In this document: piece after piece, positions 34,236 through 43,184 of the stretch | How positions within the stretch are numbered: position 1 is the stretch's first letter | How the letters are laid out: each line of letters begins with the position of its first letter | Source of the DNA: Bacteroidales bacterium | GTDB lineage: Bacteria > Bacteroidota > Bacteroidia > Bacteroidales > P3 | Assembly (NCBI GenBank): GCA_009783885.1 | Contig: WRCN01000015.1 | Span: 1 to 52,111 of the forward strand | Length of the DNA stretch: 52,111 nucleotides | Direction: 5' to 3' | Program-made: the position numbers and the translations under genes | The notes under the pieces: generated by a model | The model's database searches: none | What the model saw: the letters and a program-made list of their open reading frames with translations, nothing else | What the model was told of the DNA's origin: nothing

Positions 34236-36055
34236 GAAATTCTCAAGCCAAACGTCAAGCTCAAATTGCCACCATGGTTGTTGTGGTATTTGTGATTTTT
34301 TTCATACGGCTTTTTTATTTACAAATCATAGATACGAGTTCTCGGATATCGGCAAATAACAATGCTTTGCGCAATGTAACGCAATATCCGGCACGAGGTT
34401 TGATTTATGATAGAAACGGCAAATTGTTGGTGTATAACGAAGCGGTGTATGATTTGATGGTGATTCCCGGACAAGTGAAAGAGATGGACACAACAGAGTT
34501 TTGTGAATTGATAGGTATTTCAATAGAAGATTTTCGAAAAAACTTAAATAAAGCCAGACGTCATTCCAGATTTGCGCCTTCGGTATTTGAGAAGCAACTT
34601 TCAAAAGAAACTTACGGACAACTGCAAGAACGTCTGTTCAAATTTCGCGGATTTTACGTTCAACCGCGAAATTTACGAAAATATCCAAAGCCGGTGGCTG
34701 CACATGTGTTGGGCTATATTGGAGAAGTGGATGAAAAAACCATAGAAAATAATCCCTATTACAAATCGGGTGACTATATTGGAATGAGTGGTTTGGAGAG
34801 ATTTTACGAAGAGTATTTGCGAGGCAAAAAAGGCAATAAAGTTTTGTTGGTAGATGTTCATAATCGCGAGAAAGGAAGTTTTCGAAACGGATTGTATGAT
34901 ACGGCTTCCGTGCCCGGATTATCGCTACAAAGCACGTTAGATTTAGATATTCAAGAACTTGCAGAATTGTTGATGCAAAACAAACGCGGTTCGGTTGTAG
35001 CCATAGAACCTGCAACCGGGGAAATTTTGGCATTTGTGAGTTCGCCGGGCTACGACCCGAATCTTTTGGTTGGCCGAGTTCGTAGTGCGAATTTCCGCAA
35101 ACTGAATAATGATCCGCAAAAACCGTTGTTCAATAGAGCAATTCAAGCTGAATACCCACCGGGTTCCACATTCAAAATACCGCAAGGTTTGATAGCAATG
35201 CAACAGGGCGTAGTAACCGAACACTCCAGTTTTTCGTGCGATCAGTCGCAAGTGGGTTGTCATCCCCACCCAACGGTGCGTCATATGCGCGATGCGGTAA
35301 AAGTCTCGTGTAATCCTTATTTTGTCAGTACATTTCGACGAATAATTCAACAAAATAAAGACCGAAATATTTTTATTGACAGCCGAGTTGGCTTGGAACA
35401 ATGGAACAAAGATATTCGCAGTTTTGGTTTTGGCGAACGTTTGGGAATTGACCTTCCCCATTGTCGGCCGGGATTGATACCAACAGTTGCATATTACGAC
35501 CGTATCTATGGCGAAAATCGTTGGGCGTTCAGCAATTTTCGTTCAGTGAGTATTGGGCAGGGCGAACTTGGAATCATCCCTTTGCAAATGGCAAATTTGG
35601 CAGCAATTGTGGCTAATCGTGGCTACTATATTACGCCTCATCTTTGTCGAACACTTGGCGATACGCTTGTTCCAAGTAGAGATTTTGTGGAAAAACGTTA
35701 CACAACTGTTGACCCGAGGCATTTTGAGTCGGTAGTCTGGGGGATGTATGATGCTGTGCATGAAGCCGGCGGAACAGCCCGTCGTGCGCGAATAGACGGA
35801 ATTATCGTTTGCGGGAAAACGGGAACCGTGCAAAATCCGCACGGCAAAAACCATGCCACATTTATTGCTTTTGCTCCTATGGATGAACCAAAAATCGCAA
35901 TCGCTGTGTTCATTGAAAACAGTGGGTTTGGCGGCACTTGGGCTGCTCCAATCGCCAGTTTGTTAATCGAAAAATATCTAACAAGAGACGTAAAACGAAA
36001 AGAATTGATGCAAGAAATGATAAATGCAGGCTTCATGACAACAAAAGGACATTAA
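34232..36055 (+). CDS. mrdA: Penicillin-binding protein 2 (elongation transpeptidase)
   Basis: Cross-links side-wall peptidoglycan together with RodA. The 607-aa protein has a membrane anchor (about residues 14-32), the dimerisation domain starting 'ARGLIYDRNGKLL', and the transpeptidase domain with S312-T-F-K315, the S-C-N motif in 'KVSCNPYF' and K-T-G in 'VCGKTGTVQNPHG'. It overlaps the lipoprotein by 4 bases and is followed by rodA after a 76-base spacer that holds two repeats. Confidence 0.95.
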   Translation: MRNSQAKRQAQIATMVVVVFVIFFIRLFYLQIIDTSSRISANNNALRNVTQYPARGLIYDRNGKLLVYNEAVYDLMVIPGQVKEMDTTEFCELIGISIEDFRKNLNKARRHSRFAPSVFEKQLSKETYGQLQERLFKFRGFYVQPRNLRKYPKPVAAHVLGYIGEVDEKTIENNPYYKSGDYIGMSGLERFYEEYLRGKKGNKVLLVDVHNREKGSFRNGLYDTASVPGLSLQSTLDLDIQELAELLMQNKRGSVVAIEPATGEILAFVSSPGYDPNLLVGRVRSANFRKLNNDPQKPLFNRAIQAEYPPGSTFKIPQGLIAMQQGVVTEHSSFSCDQSQVGCHPHPTVRHMRDAVKVSCNPYFVSTFRRIIQQNKDRNIFIDSRVGLEQWNKDIRSFGFGERLGIDLPHCRPGLIPTVAYYDRIYGENRWAFSNFRSVSIGQGELGIIPLQMANLAAIVANRGYYITPHLCRTLGDTLVPSRDFVEKRYTTVDPRHFESVVWGMYDAVHEAGGTARRARIDGIIVCGKTGTVQNPHGKNHATFIAFAPMDEPKIAIAVFIENSGFGGTWAAPIASLLIEKYLTRDVKRKELMQEMINAGFMTTKGH

Positions 36056-36066
36056 AAATTGAAAAC

Positions 36067-36125
36067 GTAGGGACACGTTCAGCGTGCCCATTAAGAAAAT
36101 GTAGGGGCGAACCCACGTGTTCGCC
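36067..36125 (+). repeat. Two Family III palindromes between mrdA and rodA
   Basis: GTAGGGACACGTTCAGCGTG followed by CCC (36067-36089), and GTAGGGGCGAACCCACGTGT followed by TCGCC (36101-36125). The second ends 6 bases before the rodA start codon and could fold over its ribosome-binding region. Confidence 0.75.
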
Positions 36126-36131
36126 AAAAAA

Positions 36132-37385
36132 ATGAGAGAAGACAAAGGATTTCTAAAAAACGTAGATGGCTGGCTCATCTTTATCTACTTGGTTTTGGTG
36201 ATAGCTGGGTGGTTGAATATTTATGCAGCGGTTTACGATGAAAACCACAGCAGTATTTTCAATTTGTCTCAAAGATATGGCAAACAAATGCTGTTTATGG
36301 TTGCAGGATTTGTCATTGCGATATTGATTTTACTCATAGATATGCGATTTTTCATGAACACAGCATATTTATTTTATGGATTGTCGATTGTGTTGTTAAT
36401 TGCTGTATTGATAGTGGGAACAAGAGTTTCGGGACAGCAAGCCTGGTTTCAAATTGGTGGATTCTCGTTTCAACCGGCTGAGATTGCAAAATTTGCAACC
36501 TGTTTGACTCTAGCGAAATACCTGAGTTCGAGCGGTGTGAGTTTAAAAAATACATCTACGAAATTCATATCGTTGATTATTATATTTCTTCCAACAGTAT
36601 TCATTCTTATGCAGCCCGACATGGGTTCTGCATTGGTGTTTACAGCATTTATTTTAGTGCTGTATCGTGAAGGATTGCCGGTTTGGTATGTGTGGGTGGG
36701 CTTTGCAGCTGTTGTGATTTTCATATTGGATTTACTGGTGCCGTTTTGGGTGTTGTTGATTATTTTAGCTTTAGCAACAAGTGTGTTGATTTATTTGAAC
36801 AAAAAAACATTCCGAAATATTGCTTCAGCAGTGCTGTTGTTTATAGCTGCTGCCGGATTCGGTTATGGAGCCGATTATGCGTTTCAAAAACTGGAACCTC
36901 ACCAAAAAGACCGTATCAATGTGCTTTTAGGTAAGGAAGTCGATTTGAAAGGTGTCGGCTATAATGTCAATCAATCCAAAATTGCCATCGGATCAGGCGG
37001 ATTTTTCGGCAAAGGTTATTTACAAGGCACACAAACCAAATTCAATTTTGTGCCCGAACAAAGCACCGATTTCATTTTTTGCACAGTGGGCGAGGAGTGG
37101 GGGTTTGTAGGCTCAACAATCGTTTTAGCATTGTTTTTAATACTGATTTTACGAATTGTGTTTTTGGCCGAACGACAGAGAAACGCGTTTGCTCGAATCT
37201 ATGGTTATGGCGTAGCAGCAATTCTGTTTTTTCACGTGCTTGTCAATATCGGAATGGTTATCGGATTACTGCCCGTTATCGGAATTCCTTTGCCGTTTTT
37301 TAGTTACGGAGGATCTTCGCTTTGGGCATTTACGTTGCTTTTGTTTGTATTCATCAAGCAAGATGCGTCACGAATCGCCTTTTAA
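36132..37385 (+). CDS. rodA: Rod-shape peptidoglycan glycosyltransferase RodA
   Basis: A SEDS-family polymerase of lipid II. The 417-aa protein has about ten membrane helices and the family's 'QPAEIAKFA' motif, 'LMQPDMGSALVF', 'PEQSTDFIFCTVGEEWGFVGS' with the catalytic Asp (in STDF) and the C-terminal 'GIPLPFFSYGGSS'. ATG 36132 is chosen because the upstream in-frame GTG 36117 lies inside a repeat. It is last of the lipoprotein-mrdA-rodA transcript. Confidence 0.95.
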   Translation: MREDKGFLKNVDGWLIFIYLVLVIAGWLNIYAAVYDENHSSIFNLSQRYGKQMLFMVAGFVIAILILLIDMRFFMNTAYLFYGLSIVLLIAVLIVGTRVSGQQAWFQIGGFSFQPAEIAKFATCLTLAKYLSSSGVSLKNTSTKFISLIIIFLPTVFILMQPDMGSALVFTAFILVLYREGLPVWYVWVGFAAVVIFILDLLVPFWVLLIILALATSVLIYLNKKTFRNIASAVLLFIAAAGFGYGADYAFQKLEPHQKDRINVLLGKEVDLKGVGYNVNQSKIAIGSGGFFGKGYLQGTQTKFNFVPEQSTDFIFCTVGEEWGFVGSTIVLALFLILILRIVFLAERQRNAFARIYGYGVAAILFFHVLVNIGMVIGLLPVIGIPLPFFSYGGSSLWAFTLLLFVFIKQDASRIAF

Positions 37386-37438
37386 AATTGAGGATCAAAA
37401 TCCGTGCCGAACTACGTCTGTACATGACATCCTACCCA

Positions 37439-37936
37439 TCAAAACCGTTTCGTATAAAAATGACACGTGCCTTTGTCACCGTGTTTTTCGAAATAATTTT
37501 GATGATAATCCTCGGCAGGATAGAACTTTTTAATGGGCGTAACAACGGTTTTTATGTTGTGGCCTTTCGTTTTTAGAATAGCTATCAATTCTTGCGCAAT
37601 AGCTTGCTCTTCGGGTGATTGGTAAAAAATTTCCGAACGATATTGCGAGCCGATATCGGGACCTTGTCTGTCGGCCTGAGTAGGATCGTGAATTTCAAAA
37701 AACAATTTGGCTAATGTTTCGTAACTTACAATTGTAGGATCGTAGATAACCCTTACAACTTCGGCGTGTCCCGTTTCGCCTGTTTTGACTTGTTGATAGG
37801 TTGGATCTTCCGTATGTCCGCCGGCATAACCCGACTCTACACTGATAACACCGTTTTGCTGTTGTAACAAGTGTTCGACACCCCAAAAGCACCCGCCTGC
37901 AAAAATAGCCTCCGCTTGATGATAATTGATTTTCAT
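37439..37936 (-). CDS. msrA: Peptide methionine-S-sulfoxide reductase
   Basis: Reduces methionine-S-sulfoxide in proteins. The 165-aa protein carries the catalytic 'GGCFWG' (C16), 'VESGYAGGHTEDPTYQQV', 'GHAEVVRVIYDP' and 'DIGSQYRSEIFY'. ATG 37936 fits the family N-terminus; the ATG 18 bases upstream would leave almost no leader. There is no MsrB fusion. It is convergent with rodA and divergent from the C1 peptidase through a shared palindromic promoter. Confidence 0.95.
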   Translation of the reverse strand: MKINYHQAEAIFAGGCFWGVEHLLQQQNGVISVESGYAGGHTEDPTYQQVKTGETGHAEVVRVIYDPTIVSYETLAKLFFEIHDPTQADRQGPDIGSQYRSEIFYQSPEEQAIAQELIAILKTKGHNIKTVVTPIKKFYPAEDYHQNYFEKHGDKGTCHFYTKRF

Positions 37937-37944
37937 GATTGCAT

Positions 37945-37986
37945 TTTTTTGCAAAGGTACGATATTTTTTGTATCTTTGCAAAAAA
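37945..37986. promoter_or_regulatory. Overlapping divergent msrA / C1 peptidase promoter
   Basis: 16-base arms (37945-37960 and 37971-37986) match at 15 positions around GATATTTTTT. TACCTTTG on minus (37952-37959) serves msrA and TATCTTTG on plus (37972-37979) serves the peptidase. Only 12 bases lie between the boxes, so polymerase cannot occupy both at once. Confidence 0.75.
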
Positions 37987-37993
37987 TACGCTT

Positions 37994-39190
37994 ATGAAAA
38001 AATTTATTTCACTTTTTATCGCCATTGGTTTTTCAACTGTTTTATTTACTCAAGAAAAAACCGATTTTCCTTACACATTTGAAACAATTAAAGACATCCC
38101 TGTTCCGCCCGTAAAAAATCAGTCTCGTTCGGGTACCTGTTGGAGTTTTGCAGGAACTTCGTTTTTGGAGGCCGAGATTTATCGCAATACGAAAAAAATG
38201 TACAATTTGTCGAATATGTTTCCTGTATATTGCGCCTATATGGCGAAAGCCGATCGTTATGCACGTTTGCACGGCGAAACCAACTTCCCGACAGGTGGTG
38301 CAATTGGTGATGTGTTTTGGACATTAGACAACTTTGGCATGATGCCTGAAACTGTTTACGACGGTCTTAATTATGATGAAGAAAAACACAATCACGGTCA
38401 GTTAGATAAAGTTCTGAAAGCCACGATAGACGCCACAATTCAATACGCAAAAGAAAGAAAAACATTGGCAAAAAACTGGAAAATAGCATTTAATGCTGTG
38501 CTTAATGCTTATTTGGGCGAAATACCGAACGATTTTATAGTTGAAGGTAAAACTTATACCCCGCAAAGTTTTGCGAAATCGTTGAACATAAACACAGACG
38601 ACTTTATTAAAATCACATCTTACACGCATCATCCGTTTTACGGAAAATTCGCAATCGAAGTACCCGACAACTGGCTCATGCACGAGGCATACAACGTGCC
38701 TTTAAACGAATTTGTCGAAATCGCGAAAAACGCTGTAAACAATGGCTACACAATGGCCTGGGGTGGTGATGTAAGCAACAAAGGTTTTTCGTGGAAAAAC
38801 GGCATAGCCATTGCTCCCGATGAAAAATATCAAGACGACTTGACCGGCACAGACCGCGACCGATGGGAATCCATGAACGAACGGGAACGCGCTGAATCGG
38901 TTTACAAATTCGATAGAATCGTAAGAGAACAAGTTATTTCGCAAGACATTCGTCAAACGGCTTTTGATACGTGGGATTCCACCGACGACCACGCCATGCT
39001 CGTTACCGGTTTAGCCAAAGACCAAAACGGAACGTTGTATTTCAAAATCAAAAATTCGTGGGATGTGACTAATCCTCACGATGGCTTTCTCTACATGTCG
39101 CTTCCGTATTTTAAATTACGATCGCTTGATATCACGGTGCACAAAAATGCCATTCCTGTGGCAATTCGAACGAAATTAGGAATAAAATAA
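37994..39190 (+). CDS. Secreted C1-family cysteine peptidase (aminopeptidase C-like)
   Basis: A 398-aa papain/bleomycin-hydrolase-like peptidase. The N-terminal signal peptide covers about residues 1-19. The active site is Q43 and C49 ('NQSRSGTCWSFAG'), with the catalytic His in 'DDHAMLVTGLAKD' and Asn in 'FKIKNSWDV'. The large insertion between the Cys and His halves is typical of the C1B group. The signal peptide sets it apart from cytosolic PepC and suggests periplasmic peptide trimming. purL follows after 5 bases, so the two share a transcript. Confidence 0.88.
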   Translation: MKKFISLFIAIGFSTVLFTQEKTDFPYTFETIKDIPVPPVKNQSRSGTCWSFAGTSFLEAEIYRNTKKMYNLSNMFPVYCAYMAKADRYARLHGETNFPTGGAIGDVFWTLDNFGMMPETVYDGLNYDEEKHNHGQLDKVLKATIDATIQYAKERKTLAKNWKIAFNAVLNAYLGEIPNDFIVEGKTYTPQSFAKSLNINTDDFIKITSYTHHPFYGKFAIEVPDNWLMHEAYNVPLNEFVEIAKNAVNNGYTMAWGGDVSNKGFSWKNGIAIAPDEKYQDDLTGTDRDRWESMNERERAESVYKFDRIVREQVISQDIRQTAFDTWDSTDDHAMLVTGLAKDQNGTLYFKIKNSWDVTNPHDGFLYMSLPYFKLRSLDITVHKNAIPVAIRTKLGIK

Positions 39191-39195
39191 ATAAA

Positions 39196-42100
39196 ATGAA
39201 AAACTACCGAATTTTCGTAGAAAAACACCCGCAATTTCGGGTGGAAGCCCAAAGCTTGCAACAAGAATTGAACAGCAATCTCGGACTTGAACTGAAAAAC
39301 CTGCGTTTGCTGAATGTTTACGACTTGTTTGGATTTACACCCGACGTGTTGGAAAAAAGCCGTTACAGCGTATTTGGGGAGATTGTAACTGATAACGTTG
39401 AAAATTCATGTTCTATGGCTGGAAAAAAATATCTTGCAGTCGAATTTTTGCCCGGACAATTCGACCAAAGAGCTAGTTCGGCAGTGGATTGCGTCAAATT
39501 GATAGAGCCTTCGGCAGATGTGCATATAAAAAGTTCGCGATTGCTTATTTTTGATGATAATCTCAGCGACACAGATGCGGAAAAAATTCGAAACTATTAC
39601 ATCAATAAAATAGAATCGCGCGAAAAAAATCTTTCGATATTAGACCATACGGAACATGCAGAAATAACGCCTGTTCCTGTGTTGAACGGATTTTCGGTTA
39701 TGACCGAAAATGATTTGGAAACCTATTGCAAAACCCACGAATTAGCAATGAACGCTGATGATTTGCATGAAGTTGTGAAGTATTTTAAAGCCGAAGGACG
39801 CGACCCGTTCGAGACAGAATTGAGAATTCTCGACACCTATTGGAGCGATCATTGCCGCCATACAACGTTCATGACGGAACTCGAAGACATCACGATTGAC
39901 GATTCTTTTATGAAAAATGAATTGCAAGATTCGTTGAATCTTTATCACGAAATGCGCAAAGACTTAAATCGTGAGGATAAAAGTATTTGTTTGATGGATG
40001 TAGCAACAATAGGCGCTCGTTACCTTCGAAAAAAAGGATTGCTTGACGATTTGGAAGTGAGTGAGGAGAACAATGCGTGTAGCATTTTTATCGATGTGGA
40101 TGTGGATGGAGAACCTGAAAAATGGCTGCTAATGTTTAAAAATGAAACCCACAATCATCCTACGGAAATAGAACCGTTTGGCGGTGCATCCACGTGTTTG
40201 GGCGGTGCGATTCGCGACCCACTTTCGGGACGTAGCTATGTGTATCAAGCCATGCGAGTAACCGGTGCAAGCGACATCTACAAACCTATTCGTGAAACAA
40301 TGGAAGGAAAACTTCCGCAGCGCATTATCAGCACAAAGGCTGCAGCTGGATATTCCAGTTATGGCAATCAAATCGGAATTCCAACTACGCATCTTCGCGA
40401 AATATACCATCCCGATTATGTTGCAAAACGAATGGAAATAGGTGCAGTTGTGGGTGCCGTTAAAGCAGAACATGTCAGACGTGAAACACCAAAAAAAGGC
40501 GATATTATTTTGCTGCTGGGCGGTCGCACGGGACGAGATGGTATTGGAGGTGCAACGGGTTCGTCTAAGGAACAAAATGTCAACTCAATTGAGGAATGTA
40601 GTAGTGAAGTGCAAAAAGGCAATGCACCCGAGGAGCGCAAACTTCTGCGCCTTTTCCGCAGACCGGAAGTCACCAAACACATCAAAAAATCCAACGATTT
40701 CGGCGCAGGCGGAGTTAGTGTAGCAATAGGCGAATTAACAAACGGATTGGATATTTATCTCGATCGTATTCCTCTCAAATACAAAGGATTGAACTCTACG
40801 GAAATTGCCATCAGTGAGTCGCAAGAGCGCATGGCAGTAGTGATAGATCCGAGTAGTAAAAGCAAATTTGAAACCTATTGTGCCGAAGAAAATGTCGAAG
40901 TAACACATGTTGCCGATGTTATAGACAACAACAGAATGCGAATGTACAACAATGGAAAATTGGTTGTTGATTTGGCTCGTGAATTCATTGACAGCGCGGG
41001 TGCCAAGCATTTCGCGAAAGCGACCATCGGAAAAGTGGAGGAGAAAAATCCGTTTAAACGAAACATCGAAGGTGCAACTTTGGAAGAAAAAATGTTGAAT
41101 AATCTTAGCGATGACAACGTGCTTTCGCAAAAAGGATTGATAGAACTTTTTGATTCAACTGTAGGCAGAGGCACCGTATTAATGCCTTTTGGCGGAAAAA
41201 CACAACGCACGGAAACGCAAGTCTCGGTGCAAAAAATACCTGTTCAAAAAGGTTATACCGATACGGCAAGTATCATGGCGTTTGGCTTTAATCCGTTTAT
41301 TTCGGAGTGGAGTCCGTATCATGGTGCGGCTTACGCGGTGGTTGAGGCTTGCGCGAAAGTGGTTGCAGCAGGTGCAAGTTATGAAAACATGCGATTTTCC
41401 TATCAAGAATATTTCGAACGCATGACCGACGATCCTCGCACGTGGGGCAAGCCTTTGAGCGCATTGCTCGGTGCCTTGAAAATGCAAAATGAACTCGGCT
41501 TACCTTCCATTGGCGGAAAAGATTCAATGAGCGGAACATTTAAAGATATCAACGTTCCGCCAACGCTTGTGGCGTTTGGAATAACTACGGTTGATGCAGG
41601 AAAAATCATAAGCCCCGAATTTAAAAAAGCAGGAAATTCTATCTATCTTATTAAACATACTCCTCTCGAAAATTATATGCCCGATACGGAGCAGTTGAAA
41701 AAGAATTGGAGTTTCGTAACTGAAAATATTCATAACGGAAATATTGTGTCTGCATATTCCATAGGCTTTGGCGGTGTTGGCGAGGCGTTAGCAAAAATGT
41801 CGTTTGGGAATAATATGGGTGTGAGTATTTGGGAACAGGCTAACCTGTTCGATTATTCGTATGGTTCAATATTGGTGGAAATCAATGGTAAATTGGAATT
41901 TGAAAATGCACATATTTTTGGAACTACGACGGAATGCGAATATTTTGATACAAACACAATAATACAAGATGAAGAAATAGTTGACTATTTAGAGAGTAAA
42001 GAAAAATTATACAAAGCAAACACCGAAAAATTTGCTACGGTTTATCCTGATGTTAGCAAGGAGATGTCTCGACTCCGCTCCGCTTCGCTCGACATGACGA

Positions 42101-43119
42101 CGCTAAGAAATGGGGAGAATGGAGAGAATGATTTGGCGACTTCGTCGCCAAATCATTCTCCCTTCTTCATCAGCAGAGACACCGTCATTCCGAGCGAAGC
42201 ACACGAAGTGTGCGAAGTCGAGGAATCTCCTTGCTACAAAGGAACTACCGCTGGCGCGGACGTCCACGTCTGTGCCAAAATCGAGGCACGGATTACAAAT
42301 CCGCGCCAGCGAGTTGAAAAACCAATCGCCTATCTCCCCGTTTTCCCCGGAATGAACAGCGATTACGACGTTGCAAAAGCCTTCGAAAGGGCAGGTGCAG
42401 AAGTTGTGAGCACTGTGTTTTGTAATCTCAACAGTGAGGATATTTCTCGTTCCATCGAACAGATGAAAACCAACATTAGCAAATGCCATATTTTTGCCAT
42501 CAGTGGCGGTTTTTCAGCAGGAGACGAGCCTGACGGAAGCGGTAAATTCATTGCCAGTGTGCTGAACAACAAAATCATTGCCGACGAAATTCACAAATTG
42601 ATTGAGCGTGGGGGGTTAATATTGGGAATTTGCAACGGTTTCCAAGCCTTAGTCAAATCGGGACTTTTGCCCTATGGTAAATTGGGAATGGTAACCAAAG
42701 AATCGCCAACCTTGTTCAAAAACGACATCAACCGTCATATCTCGCAAATTGCGAAAACCCGCGTATCATCGCTAAATTCACCATGGTTGACAGGCTTTAC
42801 GCTCGGCGAGGAACACGCCATAGCGGTAAGTCATGGCGAAGGGAAATTCGTAGTTAGCGAAAAGTTAGCGCAAGAACTTTTCGCTAACGGACAAGTGGCT
42901 TTCCAATACGTTGACCCCGAAGGAAACATCACCGTCGAATCGCCTTACAATCCTAACGGTTCGCAGTATGCGATAGAAGGTATCATCAGCCAAAACGGCC
43001 AAATCCTTGGCAAAATGGGACATTCGGAACGTTACGAAAACAATTTGTTCAAGAATATCGACGGCAATAAAGTGCAGGATATTTTTGCCAATGCGGTGAG
43101 GTATTTTAAGAAGTCTTAA
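39196..43119 (+). CDS. purL: Phosphoribosylformylglycinamidine synthase, with an 85-residue repeat insert
   Basis: Fourth step of purine synthesis, converting FGAR plus glutamine to FGAM. It is the single-chain form: N-terminal PurS-like domain, two synthetase halves ('DYWSDHCRHTTF'-like 'DTYWSDHCRHTTFMTEL', 'FKNETHNHPTEIEPFGGAST', 'SIGGKDSMSG') and a C-terminal glutaminase ('GICNGFQALVKSG' with the catalytic Cys; 'SHGEGKF' with the His). At 1307 aa it is about 80 longer than usual. Residues about 954-1039, in the linker before 'PIAYLPVFPGMNSDYD', are encoded by four hairpin elements (42055-42311). The frame is intact. Confidence 0.95.
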   Translation: MKNYRIFVEKHPQFRVEAQSLQQELNSNLGLELKNLRLLNVYDLFGFTPDVLEKSRYSVFGEIVTDNVENSCSMAGKKYLAVEFLPGQFDQRASSAVDCVKLIEPSADVHIKSSRLLIFDDNLSDTDAEKIRNYYINKIESREKNLSILDHTEHAEITPVPVLNGFSVMTENDLETYCKTHELAMNADDLHEVVKYFKAEGRDPFETELRILDTYWSDHCRHTTFMTELEDITIDDSFMKNELQDSLNLYHEMRKDLNREDKSICLMDVATIGARYLRKKGLLDDLEVSEENNACSIFIDVDVDGEPEKWLLMFKNETHNHPTEIEPFGGASTCLGGAIRDPLSGRSYVYQAMRVTGASDIYKPIRETMEGKLPQRIISTKAAAGYSSYGNQIGIPTTHLREIYHPDYVAKRMEIGAVVGAVKAEHVRRETPKKGDIILLLGGRTGRDGIGGATGSSKEQNVNSIEECSSEVQKGNAPEERKLLRLFRRPEVTKHIKKSNDFGAGGVSVAIGELTNGLDIYLDRIPLKYKGLNSTEIAISESQERMAVVIDPSSKSKFETYCAEENVEVTHVADVIDNNRMRMYNNGKLVVDLAREFIDSAGAKHFAKATIGKVEEKNPFKRNIEGATLEEKMLNNLSDDNVLSQKGLIELFDSTVGRGTVLMPFGGKTQRTETQVSVQKIPVQKGYTDTASIMAFGFNPFISEWSPYHGAAYAVVEACAKVVAAGASYENMRFSYQEYFERMTDDPRTWGKPLSALLGALKMQNELGLPSIGGKDSMSGTFKDINVPPTLVAFGITTVDAGKIISPEFKKAGNSIYLIKHTPLENYMPDTEQLKKNWSFVTENIHNGNIVSAYSIGFGGVGEALAKMSFGNNMGVSIWEQANLFDYSYGSILVEINGKLEFENAHIFGTTTECEYFDTNTIIQDEEIVDYLESKEKLYKANTEKFATVYPDVSKEMSRLRSASLDMTTLRNGENGENDLATSSPNHSPFFISRDTVIPSEAHEVCEVEESPCYKGTTAGADVHVCAKIEARITNPRQRVEKPIAYLPVFPGMNSDYDVAKAFERAGAEVVSTVFCNLNSEDISRSIEQMKTNISKCHIFAISGGFSAGDEPDGSGKFIASVLNNKIIADEIHKLIERGGLILGICNGFQALVKSGLLPYGKLGMVTKESPTLFKNDINRHISQIAKTRVSSLNSPWLTGFTLGEEHAIAVSHGEGKFVVSEKLAQELFANGQVAFQYVDPEGNITVESPYNPNGSQYAIEGIISQNGQILGKMGHSERYENNLFKNIDGNKVQDIFANAVRYFKKS
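42055..42098 (-). repeat. Family I element in purL, first
   Basis: Minus orientation: begins GTCATGTCGAGCGAAGCGGA and ends ACATCTCCTTGCT. It is a close relative of the intergenic copy at 24173-24223. Encodes KEMSRLRSASLDMT. Confidence 0.8.
42124..42160. repeat. Perfect hairpin in purL
   Basis: A 17-base perfect stem: GAGAATGATTTGGCGAC (42124-42140) pairs with 42144-42160 around loop TTC. It resembles a terminator stem without a T-run, and lies between the two Family I elements. Confidence 0.85.
42184..42242 (+). repeat. Family I element in purL, second
   Basis: GTCATTCCGAGCGAAGCACA through GAGGAATCTCCTTGCTACAA, with the CACACGAAGTGTG centre also present at 24038-24088. Encodes VIPSEAHEVCEVEESPCYK. 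Confidence 0.85.
42249..42311. repeat. Family IV element in purL
   Basis: Perfect 12-base terminal inverted repeats CGCTGGCGCGGA / TCCGCGCCAGCG, with an inner GTGCC/GGCAC pair. Encodes AGADVHVCAKIEARITNPRQ in frame. It is the only copy of this family in the window. Confidence 0.85.
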
Positions 43120-43123
43120 ATGG

Positions 43124-43154
43124 TTGTTTAATTTGTTTTTTTTTCGTATCTTTG
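43124..43154 (+). promoter_or_regulatory. purC promoter
   Basis: TTG 43124-43126 and TATCTTTG 43147-43154 are 20 bases apart, in the short purL-purC gap. The leader to ATG 43185 is about 25-30 bases. Confidence 0.75.
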
Positions 43155-43184
43155 CAGGTGTAAATCCACCCAAAACATCCAACC

